DNA from: Micromonospora siamensis
GTDB taxonomy: Bacteria > Actinomycetota > Actinomycetes > Mycobacteriales > Micromonosporaceae
Reading direction: 5' to 3'
Assembly: GCF_900090305.1 (NCBI RefSeq)
Contig: NZ_LT607751.1
Coordinates: 2,790,001-2,854,000, forward strand
Length of the DNA: 64,000 nt
This document shows positions 17,481 through 29,463 of the stretch, piece after piece (the first letter of the stretch is position 1; every line of letters starts with the position of its first letter). Both the position numbers and the translations under genes were made by a program. The notes beneath the pieces were generated by a model. The model did not search any database. It was not told where the DNA came from and saw nothing but the letters and a program-made list of their open reading frames with translations.

Positions 17481-18436
17481 GGTTTGGTCTCCCTGTACCA
17501 GTCCGCCGCTCCCGGATGCAACGGCAACGGGTCGGTGGCGATGGCCGACCGGGGGCTCATCCGACCAGCCGCCGGATGCGCCCGGGCCAGCTCGGCCCGG
17601 CGGTCCATCAGCAGCCGGGTCACCTCCCGCACCAGCGGCTCCGGCAGGTCCGCCCGGACGACCAGGTAGTTCGGGTTGGCCACCGTGCTCACCGGGTCGG
17701 TGTTGTACGCCGACCGGGGAATGTCCCGGGTGACGTACACCTCGCCGTGGGCGCGACGCAGCGGCTCGGTCCACTCGCCCAGGTCGACGATCCGGGTGGC
17801 GGTGCTGGCCGCCAGCTCCTCGACGGCGCGTACCGGCAGGCCGCCGGAGAAGAAGAAGGCGTCGATCCGCCCGGCCCGCAGCGCGGCCACCGAGTCGTCC
17901 AGGCCGAGCTGCTGCCGCCGCACCCCGTCGGTGAGGTGCGCGACGTCCAGCAGCCGGCCGGCGGTGGTGGCGGTGCCGGAACCGGGTGCGCCCACCGACA
18001 CCCGGCGTCCGCGCAGGTCGGCCAGCCGGCGTACCGGGCCGCCGGCCAGGGTGACCAGGTGCAGCAGGTCGTCGTAGACCCGCGCCACGGCCAGCACCTT
18101 GGACCGCCCGACCACGTCGGCGGTGAGCACGTCGGCCTGGGTGAAGCCCAGCTCGGCCCGGTCGGAGCCGACCAGCTCGACGTTGGCCCGGGAGGCGGCG
18201 GTGACCAGCACGCTGGCCCGGACCCCGGGCATCTCCCGGTTCAGGATGGCGGCCAGCGACTCGCCGAACGCGTGGTAGACGGCGGTGGGGCTGCCGGTGG
18301 CGATCCGGATCCGCACCGGCTCGGCGGGCTCGTCGCGGCAGCCGGCGAGCCGGGGCACGACGGCGGTGACCAGCAGCGCGAGCAGGGCCAGCCGGGCGAG
18401 GTGCCGGCGGCCCGGGACAGACCGGCCACGGTTCAC
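17477..18436 (-). CDS. TAXI-family substrate-binding lipoprotein
   Basis: This 319-residue exported protein has a signal peptide ending in the lipobox LAGC (Cys about residue 34), then IATGSPTAVYHAFGESLAAIL and VSVGAPGSGT, typical of TAXI solute receptors of TRAP transporters, which bind carboxylates such as glutamate. No TRAP membrane subunits lie in the window, so it may serve a distant transporter or act as a sensor accessory for the convergent two-component system. GTG 18436 is chosen because CAGAGT lies 7 nt upstream; an alternative GTG at 18445 would add three residues. Confidence 0.82.
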   Translation of the reverse strand: MNRGRSVPGRRHLARLALLALLVTAVVPRLAGCRDEPAEPVRIRIATGSPTAVYHAFGESLAAILNREMPGVRASVLVTAASRANVELVGSDRAELGFTQADVLTADVVGRSKVLAVARVYDDLLHLVTLAGGPVRRLADLRGRRVSVGAPGSGTATTAGRLLDVAHLTDGVRRQQLGLDDSVAALRAGRIDAFFFSGGLPVRAVEELAASTATRIVDLGEWTEPLRRAHGEVYVTRDIPRSAYNTDPVSTVANPNYLVVRADLPEPLVREVTRLLMDRRAELARAHPAAGRMSPRSAIATDPLPLHPGAADWYRETKP

Positions 18437-18449
18437 AGGCTGCACTCTG
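18437..18449 (-). promoter_or_regulatory. Leaderless promoter, TAXI lipoprotein gene
   Basis: CAGAGT (18444-18449, minus strand) lies 7 nt before GTG 18436. Confidence 0.4.
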
Positions 18450-18491
18450 CGCCGGTGACACCGGCCGCCGCAACCCGCGTCCGGTCAGTCC

Positions 18492-19199
18492 TTACGCGGC
18501 GTCCGGGTCCGGTGGCGGGCAGAGCGTGCCGCTGTGCGGGACGGGGGCCGGGGCGAGGGCGGCGTTGTCCAGGATCCGGCGCCGGTCCGGGCCGTCGGCG
18601 ACGCAGACCACGAAGCAGCCCGCCCCGGGACGCAGCAGCGCCGGGACGTCCAGCAGCGCGGCGCCGCGGACCAGGACCGCGGCCAGCTCCCGGTCGGCCA
18701 GCCGGACCCCGAGGATGTGCCGGCGTACGTGCCGGCCGCCGGCCAGCAGGGCGGAGCGCCAGGCCGCGGCGGCCAACCGGGCACGCCAGAGCCGGCGCGC
18801 GGCGGACGCCCCGGGGACCGGTCCGCCGAGCAGTTCCCGGCGGCCCTGCCGCCAGCCGGTCTCGACGAGCCGCGCGTACGCCGGGCGGTGCTCCCGCGGC
18901 ACCTCCAGCCGGTGCAGTTCGTAGCGGCGGCGCAGCCCGCCGGTGGTGACCTGGTGCTCCACCGGCACGTCGAGCCGGGTGAGCAACTGGCGCATCCGGT
19001 GCGCGGCCTCGGGACGGTTGAACTCGGCCGGCGCTCCCCGGTACGGCTCGGCGCCGCCACGCCGGCCGTCGACCGGGTGCGCCGGGGCGCAGCGGACCAG
19101 GCAGGCGATCTCGAAGGCGTCGGCGAGGGTGAGCCAGTCCAGCGGGGGCGGCGTCGACGGCGGCCGGTGCCGGTCGAGCAGCATGGTTTCGGGGGCCAT
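18492..19199 (-). CDS. Hypothetical protein
   Basis: This 235-residue, arginine-rich soluble protein was not recognised. It reads like a globular domain (DWLTLADAFEIACLVRCAP near the start, CFVVCVADGPDRRRILDNA near the end) with a helical middle and no signal peptide. ATG 19199 follows AAGGAG at 7 nt. It may be co-transcribed with YaaA upstream (95 nt away) on the same strand, but that gap is wide. Confidence 0.65.
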   Translation of the reverse strand: MAPETMLLDRHRPPSTPPPLDWLTLADAFEIACLVRCAPAHPVDGRRGGAEPYRGAPAEFNRPEAAHRMRQLLTRLDVPVEHQVTTGGLRRRYELHRLEVPREHRPAYARLVETGWRQGRRELLGGPVPGASAARRLWRARLAAAAWRSALLAGGRHVRRHILGVRLADRELAAVLVRGAALLDVPALLRPGAGCFVVCVADGPDRRRILDNAALAPAPVPHSGTLCPPPDPDAA

Positions 19200-19294
19200 G
19201 GCGGTGCTCCTTGTCGCACGTCGGGTCCCCTTACCGTCACCCGCCGCCGGCCCGGAGGAAACCGATCAGGCCCAGCCTTGAGCAAAACTTGCGA

Positions 19295-20092
19295 CTACAG
19301 CTCCGTGACCACGACGTCGACCTGCCGGGGCCGGCCGGGCGGCGTCGGCTGCTCCAGCACCGGGTACTTCAGGTCGCGCAGGGCGGTCACCAGGCCGGCG
19401 GCGGTGCGGGGCCGGGCGCCGGCGGTGAGCAGGTCGCGGACCAGCCGACCCTTGGTGGCCTTGTTGAAGTGGCTGACCACGCTGCGCACCGGCACCCCGT
19501 CCACCACCCGTTCGTGCAGCACCCGCACGGTCACCGTGCGGTCGGCCAGCTCACCGCGGGGCGCCCAGGTCGCCGCGTACGCGCCGGAGCGCAGGTCCAG
19601 CACCGGCCGGTCGCCGGCAGCCGCGCTCAGCACCGGGGCCAGGGTCCGCCGCCAGTACGCCGACAGCGCCCCCACCCCGGGCAGCCGCGCCCCGATCGGG
19701 CAGCGGTACGGCGGGATCCGGTCGGTGAGGCGTACCGCGCCCCAGAGCCCGGAACTGATCAGCACCGACCGGCGGGCCAGGCGCTCGGCGGCCGGGGGGA
19801 GGGTGGCCAGGTCCAGCGCCTCGTACAGCACCCCGGTGTAGATCCGGCCGGCTGGGGCGGTGGCCGCCGTCCGGAGCCGGGCGTTGCGGCGCAGCTCGCC
19901 GCGCTGGCCCTCGCTCAGGCACAGCGCCGCCAGGATCGCCTTCTCGTCCGGGTCGGTGCTCGCGGTGACCAGCGCGGCCAGCACCTCCTCCCGGGCGTGG
20001 GTCAGCTCCGGCAGGCTGAGCCGGGACAGGTCCAGCCGGCGGCCGGTCCCGGCCTCGGCCTTGCCCTCGGAGGGCGGCAGCAGGATGAGCAC
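19295..20092 (-). CDS. yaaA: YaaA family peroxide-stress protein (DUF328)
   Basis: This 265-residue protein starts MLILLPPSEGKAEAG, the typical N-terminus of YaaA, which limits oxidative damage in E. coli by lowering free iron. SSGLWGAVRLTDRIPPYR and VVSHFNKATKGRLVRDL are further family marks. The frame is open for nine more codons, but GTG 20092 is preferred: TACGCT ends 7 nt before it and it gives the family N-terminus. Role in this organism is by homology only. Confidence 0.88.
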   Translation of the reverse strand: MLILLPPSEGKAEAGTGRRLDLSRLSLPELTHAREEVLAALVTASTDPDEKAILAALCLSEGQRGELRRNARLRTAATAPAGRIYTGVLYEALDLATLPPAAERLARRSVLISSGLWGAVRLTDRIPPYRCPIGARLPGVGALSAYWRRTLAPVLSAAAGDRPVLDLRSGAYAATWAPRGELADRTVTVRVLHERVVDGVPVRSVVSHFNKATKGRLVRDLLTAGARPRTAAGLVTALRDLKYPVLEQPTPPGRPRQVDVVVTEL

Positions 20093-20105
20093 GTCGGAAA
20101 GCGTA
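20093..20105 (-). promoter_or_regulatory. Leaderless promoter, yaaA
   Basis: TACGCT (20100-20105, minus strand) lies 7 nt before GTG 20092. Confidence 0.6.
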
Positions 20106-20115
20106 CGGGCCGGCC

Positions 20116-21738
20116 TCACCGCCAGGGCCGCACGGCCGTCTCCGGGTGGTACACGCGATAGCCGCCCAGCTCGGCGACCTTCGCGTCCTCGGCCCGGTCA
20201 CCGAGCAGGGCGCGTAGCCGGCGCTCGGCGGGGGAGCCGGTCGCCAGCACGTAGCCGGGGCGCGCGGCCCGGCCCACCCGCAGCCAGTACGGCGGGTAGC
20301 GGTTCTGCCCCGGGGTGAGTTGACCGTCGAGGACCGCGCAGGCCACCTCCTCGCCCGTGTTGAAGATGAGCCGGTTGCAGGTCCAGTACTCCCCGTACAC
20401 CTCGTGCAGGCCCAGCCGGCGTACCTGGTCGGCCAGCCGGCGGGCCTGCCGCTCCTCGGTGCGCAGCCCACCCGCCCCGGCCACGAAGCCGACCGTGGCC
20501 GCGAGGGAGACCGTGGCCAGCGCGGCCAGCGCTGCCGCCGCCACCGCGCCGCCGGCCCGGCTGGCCACCCCCACCGCGCCCCGGCGGGCGTGCGCGGCGG
20601 CCAGCCAGAGCGGCCAGAGCACCGCCGGCAGGGAGATCTGCAACACCGACAGGTAGCGGGCACTGCTCAGCGGGTCGGTGGCGGTGAGCGGGCTGCGGAC
20701 GTACGCCAGCAGGGTCAGCCCGGCGCCGGCGAGCAGCGTGAGGTGCGCGGCCGGCCCGACCCGGACGGCGGCCGGGCGGCCCACGGCCCGCCGGTACGCG
20801 ACCACCGCGAGCACGGCTGCGGCGGCCAGCAGCAGCGGGTAGAGCAGCCCGAACAGGGCCGGGCCGCGGGCGCAGCCGTCCGCCGGGCAGAGCCCACCGG
20901 CCAGCGGTACGCCCTCCAGCAGCCCGCCGGCCAGCCGGGCGGCCCACGTGGGGTGGGCGCCGGTGCCGGCGTCGACCGTGCGCAGCACCGACAGCGAGTC
21001 CTGCCCGGGCGGGGCGACCAGGTTGTCCCGGATCAGCGGCGCGGCGCCGAGCAGGAACCCGGCGATCAGCAGCACCCCGGCCCAGCCGACCAGTTCCCGG
21101 CCGCACACCCACACCAGCAGCAGACCCGTCACCGCCAGGTACGGCACGATCAACCAGTCCGACCAGGTCGCCAGGCCGGCGAGCAGCCCGAACAGCGCCA
21201 CGGCCAGCCAGCGGTGCCGGATCCGCCGCTGCGCCAGTCCCACCGCCATCAGGAGCATCAGCACCACCGCCGGTTTCACCTCGGGACGGCCTCCGACCAC
21301 CGTCAACTGGTCGCGCACCACCCGTTCCGGACCGATCGCCAGCAGCCCGACCGTGAAGGTGGCGAACCAGGGTGAGCAGATCCGGCGGGTGAGCCGGTAC
21401 ATCAGTGCGACGAAGATCGCGTAGAGGACCAGCAGCGGCAGCCGCAGCACCGGCCAGCTCGGCCCGGCCACCGCGATCAGGGGCGCCGCCAGGTACGACT
21501 CCGCCATGCCCATGTACCGCTGGCCGTAGAGGAAGACCGGGTGCTCACGGCCGGTGGCGATGTGCATCGCGGCCAGCCCGAACGTCGCCTCGTCACTGTT
21601 GGCGGTGGGCAGCGTGAGCACGGTGAGGACCAGCCGGTACCCGACCCCGGCCAGCCCGAGCAGGAACGCGACCAGCGCCGGTGCGTCCGGACGCGGCCGC
21701 CACCGCCCGCGGTGCCGCTGTACGGTCGACACGACCAC
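20116..21738 (-). CDS. Polytopic membrane protein, GT-C glycosyltransferase-like
   Basis: This 540-residue protein has about 11 hydrophobic segments and a C-terminal soluble domain. The first outer loop NSDEATFGLAAMHIATG carries an acidic pair like the catalytic loop of GT-39/GT-C enzymes, followed by FLYGQRYMGMAESYLAAP. Acceptor and donor are unknown. GTG 21738 or GTG 21732 is the likely start, since earlier codons lie in disordered, non-conserved sequence; the region between it and the divergent App1-like gene is 133 nt. It ends 11 nt before the yaaA promoter region. Confidence 0.7.
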   Translation of the reverse strand: MVVSTVQRHRGRWRPRPDAPALVAFLLGLAGVGYRLVLTVLTLPTANSDEATFGLAAMHIATGREHPVFLYGQRYMGMAESYLAAPLIAVAGPSWPVLRLPLLVLYAIFVALMYRLTRRICSPWFATFTVGLLAIGPERVVRDQLTVVGGRPEVKPAVVLMLLMAVGLAQRRIRHRWLAVALFGLLAGLATWSDWLIVPYLAVTGLLLVWVCGRELVGWAGVLLIAGFLLGAAPLIRDNLVAPPGQDSLSVLRTVDAGTGAHPTWAARLAGGLLEGVPLAGGLCPADGCARGPALFGLLYPLLLAAAAVLAVVAYRRAVGRPAAVRVGPAAHLTLLAGAGLTLLAYVRSPLTATDPLSSARYLSVLQISLPAVLWPLWLAAAHARRGAVGVASRAGGAVAAAALAALATVSLAATVGFVAGAGGLRTEERQARRLADQVRRLGLHEVYGEYWTCNRLIFNTGEEVACAVLDGQLTPGQNRYPPYWLRVGRAARPGYVLATGSPAERRLRALLGDRAEDAKVAELGGYRVYHPETAVRPWR

Positions 21739-21859
21739 GCCCCCGTCGTCGCGCTGGCTGTCGTTCTGTCCGGAGTGTGGCACGCGGCCCGGGCCGTGTG
21801 CGGTCGTTCGGCGGGGTCCCGGCTGGTCCGCTCGCCTGGCCGGTGCGGGCAGGTTGTGG

Positions 21860-21871
21860 CAGGGTGGCAGC
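21860..21871 (+). promoter_or_regulatory. Leaderless promoter, App1-like gene
   Basis: CAGGGT (21860-21865) lies 6 nt before GTG 21872. Confidence 0.4.
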
Positions 21872-22915
21872 GTGCCAGCATCACCACCCACCGGGGAACT
21901 CGCCGTCCCGACCCTGCACCGGGCCGCGCGGATCGAGGACGCCGTCCACCAACTGGTCGAGCGTCGGCTGCGGCGCACCGGGTGGCAGATGAAGATCGTC
22001 GCGTACGCCGGCTACGGCGCGCCCGGTTGGGCGCGGGTGCTCTGCCGGGTGCTGCTCGGCCGGCCGGAGGTCCGCGCCAAGGGCAAGCCGGAGAAGGTCC
22101 GGGGTTGGCGCAGCTTCGCCACCCTGCCGGCCAAGCACGTACGGGTGACGATCGAGGCCGGCGGGGTGGTGCACGAGGCGTGCGCCGACCGCAGCGGCTT
22201 CGTCGACACGGTGGTCGAGGCGGACCTGACCCCCGGCTGGTCGTCGGTACGCCTCACGGTCGCCGACGCCGAGCCGGTGGAGGCGTTGGTCCGCATCGTC
22301 GACCCGAGTGTCCGGTTCGGCATCGTCTCCGACATCGACGACACGGTCATGGTGACCGCGCTGCCCCGACCGATGCTGGCCGCGTGGAACACCTTCGTGC
22401 TCGACGAGCACGCGAGAAACGCGGTGCCCGGCATGGCGGTGCTCTACGAGCGGCTGGCCACCGCCCACCCGGGTGCGCCGGTGTTCTACCTGTCGACCGG
22501 GGCGTGGAACGTGGCGCCCACGCTGACCAGGTTCCTGTCCCGGCACCTCTACCCGGCCGGGCCGCTGCTGCTCACCGACTGGGGCCCGACGGCGGACCGG
22601 TGGTTCCGTAGCGGCCGGGAACACAAGCGGGCCACCCTGGCCCGGCTGGCCAAGGAGTTCCCCGACGTACGCTGGCTGCTCATCGGCGACGACGGCCAGC
22701 ACGACCAGGAGATCTACCGCGAGTTCGCGGCCGCGCACCCGGAGAACATCGCCGGGGTGGCGATCCGCCGGCTCTCGCCCACCCAGGCGGTGCTCGCCGG
22801 TAGCCTGCCCGCCCCGGCCGGGTCGTCGTCGTCCGGCCCGGCGGGCCAGAAGTGGCTCTCCGCCCCCGACGGCGCCGGGCTGTGGAAGCTGCTGCGGGAC
22901 GCGGGCCTGGTCTGA
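21872..22915 (+). CDS. App1-like phosphatidate phosphatase domain protein (DUF2183)
   Basis: This 347-residue protein has the HAD-type DxDxT motif in FGIVSDIDDTVMVT (about residue 157), then FYLSTGAWNVAPTL and LLIGDDGQHDQEIYREFA, the marks of the APP1 catalytic domain first seen in yeast Mg-dependent phosphatidate phosphatase. The N-terminal part (about 20-150) is the beta-rich region usual in bacterial members. Bacterial activity is unproven. GTG 21872 is set by the -10 hexamer; upstream codons in the same frame are antisense to the divergent gene. Confidence 0.85.
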   Translation: MPASPPTGELAVPTLHRAARIEDAVHQLVERRLRRTGWQMKIVAYAGYGAPGWARVLCRVLLGRPEVRAKGKPEKVRGWRSFATLPAKHVRVTIEAGGVVHEACADRSGFVDTVVEADLTPGWSSVRLTVADAEPVEALVRIVDPSVRFGIVSDIDDTVMVTALPRPMLAAWNTFVLDEHARNAVPGMAVLYERLATAHPGAPVFYLSTGAWNVAPTLTRFLSRHLYPAGPLLLTDWGPTADRWFRSGREHKRATLARLAKEFPDVRWLLIGDDGQHDQEIYREFAAAHPENIAGVAIRRLSPTQAVLAGSLPAPAGSSSSGPAGQKWLSAPDGAGLWKLLRDAGLV

Positions 22916-22930
22916 CGTCGTACGCCCGAC

Positions 22931-22955
22931 CCGGCCCGCGTCGCACGCGGGCCGG
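22931..22955. terminator. Bidirectional hairpin terminator between convergent genes
   Basis: A perfect 11-bp stem (22931-22941 with 22945-22955) with a 3-nt loop sits between the App1-like stop and the convergent Gly/Gln-rich gene. Confidence 0.6.
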
Positions 22956-22979
22956 CAGCCGGTCCGCGCTCCGCTGCGG

Positions 22980-24308
22980 TCAGTCCCCGGCCCGCTGCCC
23001 GGCCGCTGCCGGCGCGCAACCCGCTACGGCCGGATCGGCCACCCGGTAGACCCGGGCGTCCGTCGCGTCCGTCGCGGAACCTGCTCCGGCGACGGTCCCG
23101 GTTCCGGTCGCCCCGCCGCGCTGCGTCCGGGCCGGTGCCTGCTGGTCGAAGCTCTGCTGGCCGGGGTTCTGCTGGTCGAGTGCCTGGCCCTGGCCCTGGC
23201 CCTGTGCCTGACCCTGGCCTTGCGCCTGGCCCCGGCCCTGGCCCTGTGCCTGACCCTGATCTTGCGCCTGGCCCTGGCCGGGGTTTCCGGCAGCCTGGTC
23301 GCGGGCCGCCTGCCGGGCCGCCCGGATCTGCTGCACGATCGCCCGCAACTGCTGGATGCGCGCCCGGATCTGCTGGATCCTGGCCGCTACCCGGGCACCG
23401 GCGTTATCGGCCTGCTGTCCGCCCGCCGCCTGCTGTCCGCCGTTGCCGTCACCGGCCTGCTGACCGTCGGTGCCACCGCCCGTGGCCTGGCCGCCACCCT
23501 GCTGATCCCCGCCGCTGGCCGCCTGCTGTCCGGCGGCGCCGTTCTGGTCAACCCCGCCGTTCTGGCCGGCCCCGCCGTTCTGCTGGTTGCCGGCCTGTTG
23601 CTGGGCGGCGGCCTCCCGGGCCGCCCGGGCGGCGCGGGCCGCCTGCACGATGCCGGCGATCTGGCCGATCAACCCGCCCACGGCGTTGATGATGCCCGCC
23701 GCCCGGCCGGCCCCACCCCCGCCCGCCGCGCCCGCGCCACCGGCCGCACCTCCGCCGCCAGGCGCACCTCCGCCGCCGGCCGCGCCCGCCCCGCCCTGTT
23801 GGGCCTGGATCGCCCCCTGGACGATGCCCCGGATGCCGCCCACGATGCCGTCGAGCCGTTTCACGCGTACCTCGGTGGCCTGGGGGTCGAGCAGTTGCCC
23901 GGAGCGTTCCCCGGCCATGGCCTCGGTGACCGCCCAGGCCCGGTCCAGTTCGGTGGCGACCGCCACCTCCCAGGGGACCGTCGGGCAGGCCGTCGCCGCC
24001 ACCTCCACCGGGTCCGAGCAGCCGGCCACGGCCCGGCGCTGCTGGATGAGGTCGACCACGGCCTGCCGGTTGGCGATCCGGGCCTCCGAGTTGGCGTCCG
24101 GGTTCCGGCGTTGGTCGGCGATGAAGGTCAGGTTGTTGCGCAACGCGCCGTCCAACCCCTGGCAGTTCTCGGCGGCCTGGCCGGTCCCGGTGGCCACCGC
24201 GAAGGCGGCACCGGCGGTGACCGCGAGCGCCACCCCGCCGGCGATCGTCCGGTTCCGGCCGGACACGGTGGCCCCGTACCGCCTGGTTGTGCCTCTGCTC
24301 CACTGCAT
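22980..24308 (-). CDS. Exported Gly/Gln-rich coiled-coil protein
   Basis: This 442-residue protein was not recognised. It has an N-terminal signal or anchor (about residues 20-45, IAGGVALAVTAGAAFAVATG). A cysteine-containing helical domain of about 130 residues follows (ENCQGLDGALRNNLTFIAD; cysteines near GCSDP and TACP). Next come Gly/Ala-rich and Gln/Gly-rich low-complexity tracts, a coiled-coil stretch with an IQQIRARIQQLRAIVQQIR repeat, and a tract of GQAQGQ units. ATG 24308 follows GGAGGAG. Composition suggests an extracellular structural or adhesive protein; no enzymatic motif was seen. Confidence 0.75.
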   Translation of the reverse strand: MQWSRGTTRRYGATVSGRNRTIAGGVALAVTAGAAFAVATGTGQAAENCQGLDGALRNNLTFIADQRRNPDANSEARIANRQAVVDLIQQRRAVAGCSDPVEVAATACPTVPWEVAVATELDRAWAVTEAMAGERSGQLLDPQATEVRVKRLDGIVGGIRGIVQGAIQAQQGGAGAAGGGGAPGGGGAAGGAGAAGGGGAGRAAGIINAVGGLIGQIAGIVQAARAARAAREAAAQQQAGNQQNGGAGQNGGVDQNGAAGQQAASGGDQQGGGQATGGGTDGQQAGDGNGGQQAAGGQQADNAGARVAARIQQIRARIQQLRAIVQQIRAARQAARDQAAGNPGQGQAQDQGQAQGQGRGQAQGQGQAQGQGQGQALDQQNPGQQSFDQQAPARTQRGGATGTGTVAGAGSATDATDARVYRVADPAVAGCAPAAAGQRAGD

Positions 24309-24503
24309 CGAAGCTCCTCCACCTACTCCGTCACGGGTGCCCGGCATCCGGCCAGGGGTACGGCGGCGCGGCGTGACGGGTTCAGCGGGCCGGCGAGGTG
24401 TCGGTGGAAGGTCACCCCTCAGTGACGGCGGCGCGGGCTTCCGCTACGCAGAGAGAGTTCCCCGACGGTCGGCTCGGCATCGTGCCGTGGCCGGGCGGGT
24501 ACG

Positions 24504-24539
24504 CCGACGGGGCCGGACCCGCAGGTCCGGCCCCGTCGG
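24504..24539 (-). terminator. Hairpin terminator of the first LamG giant
   Basis: A perfect 16-bp stem (24504-24519 with 24524-24539) with a 4-nt loop lies about 63 nt after the minus-strand stop. The rest of 24309-24602 holds the ribosome site of the next gene and nothing else recognised. Confidence 0.7.
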
Positions 24540-24602
24540 TCCGGGGCTGTCAGTGGCCGAGCCCGCGGGGACGCCACCCGGGTCGCATCCCCGCGGCGCC
24601 GG

Positions 24603-29282
<4,680 letters not shown>

Positions 29283-29406
29283 TTACCTCCCCCGTGTTGG
29301 TCGGACGCGCTCGCGTCCCTTGCGGTGGCGGCAGCGGGCGTCCCGTCGTCCCGGACAACCGCCGGAGTGCTGACGCGTCGCTGACGACTGGTGCGGGCCG
29401 ACCCGG

Positions 29407-29437
29407 GACGGGGACCACCCAGGTGGTGGCCCCCGTC
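29407..29437 (-). terminator. Hairpin terminator of the second LamG giant
   Basis: GACGGGG (29407-29413) pairs with CCCCGTC (29431-29437), and inside it ACCACC (29414-29419) pairs with GGTGGT (29422-29427). Confidence 0.55.
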
Positions 29438-29463
29438 CGCGCGACGGTCGCGCCCGTGGGTAA

